Shown: piece after piece, positions 44,872 to 57,497 of the stretch | Layout: every line of letters starts with the position of its first letter | Position numbering within the stretch: the first letter of the stretch is position 1 | NCBI GenBank assembly: GCA_034509925.1 | Contig: CM067529.1 | Span: 5,525,001-5,589,000, forward strand | Length of the DNA: 64,000 nucleotides | Source: Hirudinaria manillensis | Taxonomy: Eukaryota; Annelida; Clitellata; Hirudinida; Hirudinidae | Direction: 5' to 3' | Notes under the pieces: model-generated | The model's database searches: none | The model's input: only the letters and a program-made list of their open reading frames with translations | Told to the model about the DNA's origin: nothing | Program-made: the position numbers and the translations under genes

Positions 44872-47800
44872 CTACTGTCTGTAAGCTAAAATAGAATTTA
44901 AATTGACATTAATATTAATAACCACATTTGGCAGATCGAGTTCTGTCAAAACCAACTTGATGTTGTGAGTGGCAGGTGCCGTGTCCCAGTGAGCCGAACT
45001 CGTTCTTTTGAAGAAACGAGGCTTCGGCCTGGAGAAAGCCTGACACAGGTCGATGCTGAACTGAAGATCGAAAATGGCGTCGAGATCAGGGGGGTCCAGA
45101 TGCTGTCTGAGGATGGCATCTGAAAGCTGCGGCTCTGAATGAATTAAAAAACGAAAATTAAAATCATGGATGAATCCATGGCCATGAAGATTCAACCTAT
45201 TGCCCATTTTGGGACCCTTTTTCTGGGTCTGTCTTCGTCGTCCGTTTGATCTCCGAACTTTATGTCGGAGATGTCATAGTTGTCGGGGTTCAACAACATC
45301 ATCATTCTTTTGTTCATTTCTCTGTAAGAGATTTAGGAGATATATAACAATAATTGCAATGAACCTCAAAAGAATATCAGATGAAAACAAATGACTGACC
45401 CGTGACCTTTCTTCAGATGGTGGCTCGTCATTTTTTTATGTTCCTGTAACTTCCTCTCGATTTCTCTATTCTTTTTCTCTTCTGCCAATCTTTTACTTAG
45501 TTCATCCTTCTTCCAATCCATGTCTGATTTCTTTGAAAATCAATTATTCATTTGGATTATTTAAATTACAAACCTTCATGAAGCACATGGATGACTTAAT
45601 ATCATATTTGAATTGCATTATCTGGTGATTTCTTATGAAAATACAGCTAAGACAAAAACTGTAATGGCAAGACATGTAAAAGGATAAATTGGGATTATCA
45701 CAAATTAAATGCTATGTTCATAATAAGTTACCTTTTCCATGTCCATTCTGAACTTGTCCTTTGCTTCCCTATAAAGACAGATGATCACAAATCTTTCACA
45801 GGAACCAGCAGCTAATAAATAATAAATGCTTACTTTTCAAGTCTTAATCTCTCTTGTTCTTGTCTTAACTTCTCCTGGACCATCCTAATTAATTAATAAT
45901 TTTAATTTGCTCAGTGTTCATTGAACCAAGCATTAACCAGCCAAAAATAATCATCTGCTACACTAACTTTTTCTCCCTCTCTGCTTCCATCCTTTTCGTT
46001 TCTTCCACCTTTCTGATTTCAGCCATTTTTTGGATCTTCTCTTGGGCCTCCAATTCCTTTTGTTTCCTCAAAGCCTCTTGTTTTTCTCGCTCTCTCTCCT
46101 GAAACAAATCACAAGTCACAAAAGAGGACCAACGAAATGAAACAATGATAAAAGAAACGTCAACAACTAGAAATAATTGTAATGAATTTAAAACTACCAA
46201 TCCTTAATCAATACTGATAAGGAAAATGGCAGATGTTTGACAATGTAACCACCTGTTGTTGAAGAATTTGATTTTTGAGCTCTTCCTCCTGTTTCCTCCT
46301 CTGCTCAGCTTCAATCATCCTCTTCTCTCTATAAAGAATTACGTCAAACGTGATTCGTCAAGACATGTTTGTTCACTTCATTAAGTCAACCATGTGGAGC
46401 AGTAAGATTACAAGGACATTCAAACAAACATGACAACCCACCTCAATCTTTGCTTCTCTTTCTCTTCTCTTTCCTTCTCTTGCAAAATCTTTTGAGTCAT
46501 TTTCAGTTTCTCATCCATCTTTTGATTCATAGCAGCAGCCTGTTGCCTGGCCTTTTCCTCTTGCTCTTTCTTTCTTTGTTCCACCAACAATTGCTTCTCT
46601 TCTCGTTTCCTGTTAGGAGGGTTGTGATCATTTTATCTTTAAGATACTTAAACTTATTTTTTGATCTACCAATCTAGGAAATAATTCAAAAAGCATTTCT
46701 TCAAACCTTCTGGCTTCTTCAGCCTTTTTAAATTTGTGATCAGCTTTTCTTTTGTCTGCATCCTGTAATCTGTTTTTCTTGTCGATCATCTTCTGTCTAA
46801 AAAGTTCCTAAACAGCAAACAAGAAGAAATTAAAAAAAAAAAATAATAAAACCAAATAAACAAGCATCAAGTAATCCTACCTCTGCACTGGTTGCTTTCC
46901 CAACTGAAGGTGTTTGACTTTTAGTGGAAAAATAATTTGAGGGATATTTGTTTGACATCATTTTCTTGGAAGTGATGCTCTGTTTCAAAAACAACATCAG
47001 TCAATAGATAATTTGTTTTGGTCAGTCCACATTCAAAGATCGATGCTGTATAATTTATACTAATATGCACCTTAGAATCTGTACTACACGTGGTTGAACC
47101 CTCTGATGTTTCAGACTCACTCCTTTTATGGATCTAAGTTAAAAATAAATTACCACTGAACAATAAGACATCAGCTTTGTAATATGATCTGCATGTGATC
47201 TAACCTTAGTTGTAGTTCTACTTTTAAACAGAGAGGAACAAAACTTATTTTTCTTTGTCGATGCCCTTCGGTGACTTTTCGAGTCTGGAAATTGCGTTGC
47301 GACACGCTGAGGAAGTGATACCGTGGAAGGAGTGGACGTCAATGCCACTTTCCTGGTGGTGCTGCCACTCTGAAAGAATTGCTTGAACTTGTCCTTCAAC
47401 GTGGCTGTCCTGGACACGGTTTTTGAGGGAGAGGCTCTGATTGGAATAATATCACATAAATTAGTTACCTATGCATGAAAACACACTACTTTTTTTGCAT
47501 AGATTTTTCAATTAGACTGTCTTTACTTACAACTGTAGGTCTTCTTGGGGAATTCTCAAATTACTGTGTGTATCACATTTCAGAGAAAGAGATGGAAGGT
47601 GATGCTGATGGACAACAAATTTCTGAGGACTGTTTTTTGTAGCCACATCTACTGCTTTTGCATTGTGCTCCATCCGCAATTCATTGCATGCTTCTGCCTT
47701 TTCATTTTTAACGTCACTTATTGCTTGCAATGTTACAATTTGTTTCTTTTCCTCGGTAACGTTGGGCGGAACGTTTTCACAATCTGTTAAATAAAAAGTA

Positions 47801-50800
47801 CTAAAAATGCCACTCCACCTTTACATGAAAAATACAATGGTAAAACGGTACCTTCGTCGATCGGCTTTGGGTTCTTGTACTGGCCAGATACTCTCATGTA
47901 CTTTAAAGCCGAAGTCCCTCCTTCAAGCAACCCGGCCTCGCTTGAATGCCTTTTGCTGCTTGATCTCCTTTCCTCAGCATTTGGAGTTGGAATGTGCTCA
48001 TCTTTCTGAAGAAAAGCAGATTCATTCAACAAGTTGGTGGCATCTGCTTTTGTGCCACTAGGTGAACGGCCTGACAAAGCACCAGTCAAATCTCCATGTA
48101 AGATGTTTTTAACAGGGGAGGCATCACGTTCGTTGGAAGCCACTACGTATGTTGAGTTGAGATTCTTTGGAATGATTGTTACAGGTATGTTTTCATTGTA
48201 GACAGTATCAATATCATCCAATGAATCGCCATCACGTGCATTGTATGTTTGTGCAATGTCGTCCAATTCTTTGTCGAGATTTGAAGCCCAATTCTGCAGC
48301 GGTCCAAAGTGATTGGTTTTAAATTCCGAAGAAACTTTTCTGGAATGAAGTCCAGAACTCTTCCTTTTCTTTTTTCTCCACGGAAGACCGACCTTGAGAG
48401 TCGTCGACTTCTTTTTTATTTTCTTGAGGGAGGCCAAAGTGTCACCTTGTTCGTGGGTCTTATCGACAGAATCGATCGATGTACTTTTCAGGGCTGCTGA
48501 ACCCGGCGTCCTTTGAATTGGCAGAGATTTAACGGGAGTACAAGGAGTGGATAGGTTGGGAGGTTCCTCAATTGCTTGTGCATTGCATGCAATTGTTTTG
48601 GGTGACAGATTTTCCCTATAGAAAATAAAATTCATAAGTGATATATTTAACAGAAATAATGAGAAATGTTCAACTAGGAAATGATCTTTAAGGAATAAAC
48701 ACAGTACCTGTTCAGTTCACTTTCCTTGTTATCAATAACGTCTAGAAACAAAGGCATTTCAGGAGACACAGGAAAAAATGACATCTTGTTCTTATCGTCA
48801 AATTTAGAATGAGGAGATGGAGATCTCTTGAATATTTTTTTACAGGAATCTTTGATGTTGGAAAGCAACAACTTGACTGGACTCTCTTTAATAGTTCCAT
48901 CAGCGCTCTTGACATTGGCATCCCTCTCTTCGGGCGAGGTCAGACTTCCGATCGACGTGAAATTCTTTTTATCTTCCACAGAGCCTCCTCTGATGTCGCC
49001 ATCCAGTTTTTTGGCAATCGCTACAATGGAGGGATCGAAGGAAGACTTGATGATGGCCACGTCGAGGCGAGCATTCTTTGACAAATCTTCGTTCTTCTTA
49101 GAGTCGAACAAAGAACATTTCAAAGGAGTCTTCAGGTTGGACGAGAAGACGGGTTTCAGAGACGATTTACAAAACACTCTTTCAGAAAAGTTCGTAGAGG
49201 TCGCTTTAATAGGAGATTTGTAACTTTTGCTTGGAGCATCATTTGAAAATATGGTGTTGGAAAATTTGTTACCACTAATTCCATGCTTTGGTGACTGAGG
49301 TAGCAGTGCTTTAGGAGAATAGTTTGCTGTGAACGTAGTCAGAGGTTGTGGCGTTGGTATGTTAGATGTAGATGTTAACAAGGGTGAAGAGAATAAGGAT
49401 GAAGGTGATGACACAAGTGGAGAGAACAGCCTTCCTCTTTCTTTTAATGAGGTTTTTGATAAGTGTGCTTGAGACGTGCTGGATTGAATCTTGAAAACAT
49501 CAACAACATCAGGAATATCTTGTGTTTTTAATGGAGATGATGATTTCAATGAAAAAATGGTCTCCTTGTCAACATTGATTATCCCTTGCACTGAACTGCT
49601 ACTCTTGAATTTGACATTTTCCCCAATGTGATCTCTCAATTCAAAGTTTCCTTTTACTGAGGCATTCTCTTCGTTAACATTATTCGACGGCAAACTTTGA
49701 CCCAAAGAACAAGGATTGAGAAAACTGGGGAACGAATGTGCTCCTAATCCAAGCAACTCTGAATCTCTAAGGAAATCCACTCTGCTATCTCCACCACCAG
49801 CAACTGGAACAAATTTATCCGAGGAGATTGAGACATCTGGATAATCCTGCAGTTTCTTATCGAATGGTTTTGGTAGTTTCTCTGAGCAGGGTTCTTCTGG
49901 ATTTAACGGCACTAGATCGTCTAAAGTCGGATAGTGTTCATCCAGGAACGGTTTATCTGTTAAGCAGTTTGACTTGACAGAATATCTTACATCTTTAGAG
50001 AAGATACTAGCAAATCCACTGTCTCTACAAAACTGATCCATAGCACAATCTAGACTGCTTTTGAACTTGCTCTCATCATATTTCAGTAAATCAGAATTTT
50101 GGCCATCAGGCTTCTCAGTAATTTTCCAATCTTCATTAATGAAATCATCTTTTTCATTTTTGCAATTTAGAGCAACATCTTTAATCTCTTCAAAAATGCT
50201 TTCTGCATCTTCATGTCTAGTATTCAAAACTACAGAAGAGCTATGGGGAACGGATGCAAATTCATCCTGCTTAACATTTTCTGAGACTGAATTAACTTCA
50301 ATTGTCTTCAATTCTGAACGTGTTTCATCAACTTCTATTGCACCAACTTCATCTGATGGTACATGTGGTGTTGAATTAATATTCCTAAGTTCTGAACATT
50401 CAGCATTATTATCACCTTTAGTGAATTTTCTAAATGTGTATTGCCACGGTGTCACTGAAATTTGGACAGGCTTAGATTCTGTAGAAGATTCAAATGAGAG
50501 CATTTTTTTCAGTTTCTCTCCTAATTCTTTGTGCCGAAGTCTAAGTTTGGCAATTTCAGAGGATGAGGTCTGCATAAATTCTACATTCAGATGAGATCTT
50601 TGTCCTTCAAGCAATGCTTTGCAACTGTTTTGAACGTTTTGAGGTGTTTTGAGTTTTTTTCCCCTCGATTGTGAGCAATCTCGCTTTCTGGTTTTAGAAT
50701 TAGATCTAACGGGTCTCTTTCTCATTTCACCTGTAGCAGTCTGGGTTGGGAATATTTCATGTTTAACATTTAATTCCACCATGTCTTCATTGCTATTCAA

Positions 50801-52324
50801 TATCTCTTCATTCACTGTTACTTGTTTGGCATCTATAATTTCTTTATCTTTAAATTTACATTCATCCTGCACAAATACTCTTTTATCAACATTATCATTC
50901 TTCTCTGACTGTTCAGCTGTTTCTAAAATATTGATTTCTTCACAATTTTCAGGGGACGATATTTCTCTAGATTCCCGTTTTAGTGTCTCCTCTTTAAAAG
51001 CTTTGGTATCTGCTAATAACTGGCTTTTTGTTTCATGAGAAGTAGAGTCAGGAATTGGATCATTGACATTATCCATGAAAAATTCAATGTCTTTTGTTGG
51101 TGATGGTTTATTAACAGACAAAGTCCCAGGTTCCGGGTTTGGTCTCAGAGCTTCGAATTCTGGTGATTCAATGCTCTTCATATCTTCTACAGGAACCTCA
51201 GCCAATTCTTCATCAATCTTAATTCCATCCTTCTGTTGAGTGGCAGTGGTTGTGGTAGTAGCTTGATCATCAATGTCCAACTCTATTGTCTCCTCGCTCT
51301 TGAAACAGTTTCCTTCGTCTGAATGTAGTTTAGGCTTACCAACTCTGGTTCTTGACTTTGCTATGCCAACAGCCTGTAAATTGTTAAATTCTGCTAACAA
51401 ATTCTTTCTTGAAGTGGCTTTCTTGGGTGGAAGATCAACTACATCTTCAACTGCAGTTATGGGTTTTCCAGAAAGTCTGGGGGATTTTTCTGGGTCGACC
51501 ACAAAAGAAATTGGATTGCTGTTCTTAGAGCGACCTTTATTGTTCTGTAGCACTTTCTCAGTAGGAACATCTTTTTCTTCACCTATGCAATTTCCTTCTA
51601 CCTTTATACTAAAAAGTTGTTTTAAAAAATGTGATCAAATTAATCAATAAAACTAAAATGAAATCCATTGATATATATTAAATCACTGGCAATCAAAGTA
51701 CAAGTAATGGATGAAAATTCAAAGAACCTGCCATCAGGTTCTTCCTGCTCCTGATTTTGAGAATTTTTTGTGCTTCTTTTAGTCGTTCTCTTATGTACAC
51801 TGGCCTTCACAGCTGTGCTCGGTAGATACGAGGACTTCCTTCTTTTGGCAGCACGAGTTCTCTTTGCCCGTATTTGTGATGGTGTTTTGGGAATGCACAC
51901 AACATCTTTTCTGATAATGATAAATGATTTTAGCAGTCCTACATCAACTAAGTGCTCATCTTCTTCAAATCCAAAGAATCAGATAAAAAAATATTAACTG
52001 CTCTATTCTATCTCTTAAATGATCTACTGCATTTAAATAGTGATAAGGTAAGTGGAACGTGAGTGCAGCTCCATATTTCAGATTAATATCTAGGTTCCTG
52101 AATCCATCTAGAGCCAGACGAATTTAAACGTCACGACATTAGATGAAATTTAAAAGTTTTAAAAAACAATCATACTTATCATAGCTTTTTACGGGAGAAG
52201 TGGTTTCTTCGATTTCAGACACCCAAGTGTATGCACTGTTTAACAAACTGTCGAACGAGCCAGCAATCTGAATCATTAACTGGACATCGACGTCGCTTTT
52301 AAAACACAAATTGACGGACGTCAT
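44872..52324 (-). CDS. INCENP: Inner centromere protein INCENP, complete and unusually long
   Basis: Exons in reading order: 52176-52324, 51728-51910, 48708-51608, 47852-48615, 47531-47783, 47205-47436, 47071-47133, 46881-46979, 46707-46807, 46442-46609, 46253-46328, 45968-46098, 45834-45884, 45732-45768, 45400-45530, 45197-45321, 44872-45134. About 1908 residues; human INCENP has 918. The N-terminal CEN box (AYTWVSEIEETTS) binds survivin and borealin; it is followed by VCIPKTPSQIRAKRTR, matching the human PKTPSQ segment. A long single-helix/coiled-coil region of Glu/Lys/Arg repeats (about 1549-1780) comes next, then LNPDNYDISDI and the C-terminal IN-box (LSDAILRQHLDPPDLDAIF, KPRFFKRTSSAHW), whose TSS serines are the Aurora B phosphorylation site. 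It scaffolds the chromosomal passenger complex at centromeres and the midzone. The 967-residue exon has no known domain and carries many SP/TP and SSP motifs, as expected of CDK substrates. Confidence 0.94.
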
Positions 52325-53568
52325 GCTCACAGAATCAGCTTGTGTAAATCGGCTACGCTCAGGGCGAGCACTGTTGACCACCGAACATTTGAATCCCCGT
52401 ACTGAATTAAAACTTCCGCTCGTTTAGGCGGACTGGGTAAAATATTTCTTCTTGTCAATTCGTAATCAAAGGTTATGAAACAGTTTATAAAGTAATTTTA
52501 AAATAGATTTTACTATCGAATTTAAAAGATATTTGCATTGATGTATTTAGTTAGTAAACACATCAATTCGCTGAATTTGTGAATTTGCACTTTTATGACT
52601 CGTCTTTTAAATTTTCAACTTTAAAATTACTTATACATTATTAATTTTGTAACCGTGTTCTCTTATATTAAATGGTTAATGTAATGCATAAGCTAGCAAT
52701 TGCTGTTTAATAACATCAATGGGGGATCTAGGATCATTTGGCGGGTAGGTTGAAAATTTTTAATGGGGCAAAATTTGGGAAAATATATCGGAATGAAGTG
52801 TGATGGAGTGGAATCTTAGCTAGAATTTGGTTTAATATATGTAAATACTGAATTTGAGGGTTATCTTTCCATTTTCTGCCATATTCCCCTATTTAAACAA
52901 CCAACATGTTTCACATATAAAATATTTAGCATAGCAAAACCCAAAGGATCATCAAAAAAATTGCGGTTGGCTGATAAAACTTTAGAATACAGCCTTGTCA
53001 CCATCATCATTCTCTTCTTCAGGGTTATATTAAACCAATTTTGCCATCAATAATGCAATCAGGCGGATAAATGGATAACTTGTAATTTGGCATGACAAAG
53101 AAAAAGATGAGACCATGCCTAGTGACAATTGTGCCAAATGCACCCACATGATAATCAGGATCGTGATTTGCAATAAATGATTCATCTGTTCTATTAATGC
53201 AATCTAACTCAGGTAACACAACTTTATTATTCATAATTCATCATCGTATTGCAATAGTTCTAGGGCGCTCTTCATAATGTGGAATCACAATCTCAACTAG
53301 GATTTGTTTTTATGGTAGGGTTTATATTCATGGTTTATATTTATGACTATCTTTAATAAATTTTGCAGTACTCAATCTCAAAAAAGTGACATAGCAATGT
53401 TACAATGGTTTCATAAATTGAAAAAAATACACCTTTACTTAATTTATTATTAAAATAGTCAGAAAATCCAATGTACGACATTTAATATTCTTTAAAAATG
53501 CTTTGAAATTATTTGAGTAATTTTTCTGATTGCTTTTTCTTGCACATCTTTTCAAGATTGGAAAGTTT
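52325..53568. other. Intergenic; unassigned minus-strand open frame
   Basis: A frame at 53025-53234 (minus, ATG) encodes MNNKVVLPELDCINRTDE ... FFFVMPNYKLSIYPPDC and looks protein-like (Cys, N-glycosylation site). It may be an alternative last exon or a second member related to the secreted gene just upstream. Nothing else is seen. Confidence 0.4.
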
Positions 53569-55196
53569 TCAATAATTTGAGACAGATGGGTTTGTCAAAT
53601 TCATTTTCCAGCCCACGGCAGACATCCACACGTTATTTGTATTCAGAAACGTCCATAGGATTCTCCTGTATGAGTCTGCCACAGTTATCTAAATATAATA
53701 TAGCTATGTCATGTTCATAACATGTTGTTATTGATTATTGGTCATGTCATATCATATTCATAATACTGGAAGCAGGTACAATAGCGTGATTACCTTAGCC
53801 CACAGCCAATCTGGACCTATGCCATATTGCGTGAGTGAAAAGCTGAAAGTAGAATCTGAATTAGAAAGATTATGTGAATTTCATATCACTATGGATCCCA
53901 CTGTCACACATTATATAATCCGATGATAATTTGAATCTAATTAATTTACTTCAATTAAATCTACCTGAGACCTATTAAGTCACCAATACTTTGCCTATTA
54001 AAAGAAACTTTGTCTACGGCAGCAAAATCAAAAACATAAAATCCAGTTCCTTTAATAGTGAAGGTTTCTATGAAGCCAGTTGTCCAAGTGGCATTTACAG
54101 TTAAATCCCCATCTGTGCCTGATAGTATATCAGCCGAATTGGTGTAGAATGTGTAGACATACTGTTGTAAATGTTGTTCATAGTCACATTATTAGTAGTT
54201 GGTTAAACATTCTTATTAATAATTACCGTTATCCAAATTTTTGTTGTCAGTTCTGCTGGCGTTGATGTGACCAACCCCTCGAAACAAACATTATATCGTT
54301 AAGCATTTAAGAAATGGCTTTATTCTAATAGAAATTTAAATTACGGACCAATAATCCGATTAATGGCTTCAGGCAAAAATGATATTCTATTAATGTGATT
54401 CAAACTTAGCAAAATGAAATTGTTTAATAATATTTCCACCATTACCATATTATTCGTTGTCTGGATAATTGGAACGCATGTCATCCAGTTAATTATTTTC
54501 AAGGCGACCATCTTCTGACTGATGTTCAGTGATCCGCTGGTGAAACGTTGACATAATTTCAATTGAGACGATGTTTTCTTTTGGCAGGTTTCCGAGTAAA
54601 AGGAAAAACCATCAAATTCGTTAGTAAGTGGAATCTTGGAAAGGGAGCATTCAATTCTCGACCTAGGGTAGATCAACATGTAGTATAAGTAATGAATAGC
54701 GATGGTGTTCGCTTTTGATTCAAATCTAAAGGACTTTATGAGTTAATTACTGCTAATTACTTCGAAAGTAAAACAATAGCTCAAATCTGATCTCGTTCAT
54801 GAAACATCGAAATAATTCCCACATTATTGATAAATATTTTCAAATATATAGCTCATGTATGAGTTTAATTTATTTCATAAGTTCATTTGTCGACGTTTTC
54901 ATTATTTGTAATAATTTTGCGACTTATATTCGTGATTTTTCTTTTACTCGTGATTGTTCAAGCGAAATGTACGTACATCAGAATTAGTTACATTCAATTA
55001 CCATGAGTAATATTTTTAATGACATATCTCCTAACCTCCTAAGAGACTCAATGGCGGTACTTCTAGATGGACAAGTCGTCGCTTCTCCTGTTGAAAGAGT
55101 GTAACTAGTGGATTGGCAGATAAAAGGTTCTCCGTTTTTGGTCGAACTAATAATCACCAAGGAAAGAATTCGGACGATTGAAAGAGGACACATCAT
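53569..55196 (-). CDS. Secreted glycoprotein of unknown family
   Basis: Six exons join in phase: 55036-55196, 54446-54662, 54227-54277, 53972-54161, 53794-53855 and 53569-53688, giving 266 residues. The N terminus has a short hydrophobic stretch after the ATG (LSIVRILSLVIISS) that can serve as a signal peptide. The mature part is Thr/Ser-rich with about six Cys in the first half and N-glycosylation sequons (SLNIS, VNATW, MNLT). Predicted content is mostly beta strand (YVYTFYTNSADI, GTGFYVFDFAAVD). It has no transmembrane helix and no domain I recognise. The consistent phases and consensus acceptors make it a real gene; function is unknown. Confidence 0.65.
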
Positions 55197-55727
55197 AGTT
55201 CAATTATTATGCAACAAGAAATCCAGGCATTTATATTTATTTCAAAACCATGTTGGCCAATGCTTTATCGATCAGCAATAATTTTATATTTTGTAATTAG
55301 AATAGTAAAAAGACTTTGCCATAGGATTATCGACCGCTTTTTCAAGTCACGCAATTGCACATTGCCGTGGAACTTCAATTATAAAAGAACGTCTGCTCAA
55401 AAAAAAAAAGTTCTCACGCCAATCAAACGTTATTAACACAGCCAATGTAAAAAAATGTCGAGACACCGCTTTTCCATTGTCGTAGCAGAACAAAAATGCT
55501 TTGAGAAAAAAAGAATTTAAATTAATTTTCCGATATATCAAAAAATTCAAAAATAGTTAAAAAATATTGATATTCATTTACAATAAAATACTAATTATGC
55601 CAGCTACTAATTATTAGGTCAAAAGATTATTCACATACCTGCAAATAAACACGCCTTTTCACAGGCGGAAATTCTATTGTCGACCAGCTCTAGGTTCCGA
55701 CGCAAAGTATTCTAGATCGAACCCTAA

Positions 55728-56089
55728 CTTATATTTCAAACACAAAGCACTCAAGACAAAACAAAACCACCTCCACCCTCAGTTGTTTTCATTGCTAACC
55801 TTTCTGTACCCTCAAATAAAACCCTAGCACCGACAAAGGTCAAAAATCCCACATCGCTTAACATAGTCTCACAATTACCATTAAACCATGCTACAGCAAA
55901 CCTAACACCCATGCACTTTTTCAAATGTATCCCAGTTTTACAACTGAAAGTCGAAAGATCTGCACACCAAATTAGGAACGTAAACACAACAGATCCACAT
56001 ATTTGCCACAACCACTGTAAACAAGAGACAATTGACTTGACACCCATCAACAATGACTCATCTTTTGTCAACTTTTGTGAAGAAAATTA
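55728..56089 (+). CDS. Possible exon of an unknown secreted protein
   Basis: After a stop at about 55725 the plus strand is open for about 120 codons to a TAA near 56089. It has protein-like composition: Pro-rich start (TKPPPPS), sequons NLS, NKT, NLT and NTT, and Cys/His clusters ([10 protein letters not shown]). There is no ATG at the front, so it would need an upstream exon. The opposite strand is also open over the same stretch (55751-56071). I cannot decide which, if either, is coded; it overlaps the expected RPL8 3' UTR. Confidence 0.3.
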
Positions 56090-56157
56090 ACTTCAAACCA
56101 ACATTGAATTTTATCTTTTGTATTTTATAACACACCAAGAGTAAGGATGACAGTAAT

Positions 56158-57497
56158 TTACTCCTTATCAGCAGACTTGGTAGGAATCTGCTTTGTTCCA
56201 CGTAGTCTACCAGTCCTCCTGGCTGCGATGAGACCGACCTGTGACACAAGTGATCGACATTAAACACAAGTCCAAATTCATACTTCAATGTAATTGGCTC
56301 AGACATCTTAATCATCATAAACTCAGAGAGGGCAAGATTACCGTCATCACAGCCAGATTTTAACAACCGAGGTGCCCTTACCTTTCTACCAGCAGACTTG
56401 GTCCTGGCAACAGTGGATGGTTTACCAATGTGCTGATGGTTACCACCACCATGGGGATGCTCAACAGGGTTCATAGCCACACCCCTAACTCTTGGCCAGC
56501 AGTTCCTCTTAGCCTTGTACTTGTGGTAAGCTCTACCAGCCTTCAACATGGGCTTCTCAATCCTACCACCACCAGCAACAATACCTATATTTACAAATAA
56601 TATGTATTATTTCACATTATTTATATGGTTTCAATCATATCATACAAGTTATGGCTCAGATATACCTAATCATCAGATGATAAGAGAGGGCAAGTATGAA
56701 TCATCATAGCCATTGTCATATAACAGATATTGTAACATCAGATACTAGCAGTGATTTCAGTAGTGCATGTGCTACGTGCACTTCACAGCGAGGCTAGTTT
56801 TCATCAGTTGTTAATTTCTTATAATTTGTAAATTACTTTATATCATCAGATAGTGAAATTCTTCATAAATTTTCAGATCAACGTGAAGAAATTTCAATTC
56901 ATCATCTGATTACTAATAAATGAAAAAAAAATCATACCAATCATAGCTCTGTTGGTAGAGGGGATGAGCTTCTTGGTTCCAGATGGGAGCTTCACCCTAG
57001 TTCTCTTGGTCTCAGGGTTGTGAGAAATGATGGTGGCATAGTTTCCTGATGTTCTTGCCAACCTTCCTCTATCTCCTGCTTTCTCTTCCAAGCAGCAAAC
57101 TGAGGTACCCTCAGGCATTGAACCAACAGGGAGGATGTTTCCAACGTTCAGTTCAGCTGGATGTAGAAACCGAATTAATGTCTGATACAAGCTGACCAAG
57201 CAATCATAGATACTGACCCTTCTTTCCACAGTAGAGAAACTGTCCGGTGTGCATGCCTTCTGCGGCAATGAAGGTCTCGGTCTTTTGGCGATATCTGTAT
57301 GGGTCGCGGAAGACTACTTTTGCCAATGGTGCACCACGGCCAGGGTCGTGGATGATATCCCTGACGACACCCTTGATGTATCCATGTCTCTCAGCATAAT
57401 CAACTGCCCTGAGTTGAGCTGGGCCCTTGCGGTGCTTGTTATGGGCCTTGAAAATACCGGCGGCACCTTTACGTTGGGTCCTGATTACTCTACCCAT
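56158..57497 (-). CDS. RPL8: 60S ribosomal protein L8 (uL2), complete
   Basis: Exons 57218-57497, 56938-57156, 56382-56584 and 56158-56238 give 260 residues; human RPL8 has 257. The start [11 protein letters not shown] and the conserved segments ([82 protein letters not shown]) are typical uL2. The protein binds 28S rRNA near the peptidyl transferase centre; the His in the [10 protein letters not shown] loop is the conserved one that is hydroxylated in human RPL8. Introns 2 and 3 contain box C/D snoRNA candidates on the same strand. The C terminus ([12 protein letters not shown]) is the only poorly conserved part. Confidence 0.97.
56294..56356 (-). ncRNA. Box C/D snoRNA candidate 1, RPL8 intron 3
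   Basis: On the host strand: C box GTGATGA (56344-56350), D' CTGA (56323-56326), C' ATGATGA (56312-56318), D CTGA (56299-56302), closed by a TGGC/GCCA terminal stem. The guide before D' is CTTGCCCTCT. It pairs with GAGGGCAAG, which is in the conserved 530-loop stretch of 18S rRNA (GGAGGGCAAGTCTGGTGCC). At about 62 nt it is small for the class but complete. Confidence 0.65.
56651..56713 (-). ncRNA. Box C/D snoRNA candidate 2, RPL8 intron 2
   Basis: C box ATGATGA (56701-56707), D CTGA (56656-56659), and an ATGGC/GCCAT terminal stem. The same guide core CTTGCCCTCT as candidate 1 is present, but the D' position reads CTTA. It looks like a diverged duplicate of candidate 1 in the neighbouring intron. 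Confidence 0.55.
56841..56911 (-). ncRNA. Box C/D snoRNA candidate 3, RPL8 intron 2
   Basis: C box ATGATGA (56899-56905), D' CTGA (56873-56876), C'-like TGAAGA, D CTGA (56846-56849), short ATCA/TGAT end stem. Upstream of D the sequence AAGAATTTCAC is an 11-nt complement of GTGAAATTCTT, a highly conserved 18S rRNA stretch (GAGGTGAAATTCTTGGACC). Confidence 0.6.

Noticed and set aside
46369-46677. 102-codon plus-strand frame rich in Leu/Phe
   Set aside because: Antisense of the INCENP helix exons (Glu/Lys codons).
48809-51650. Several long plus-strand frames (90-177 codons)
   Set aside because: Antisense shadows of the large INCENP exon; Ser/Phe/Leu-rich composition is typical of reverse reading of Lys/Glu/Asp-rich coding sequence.
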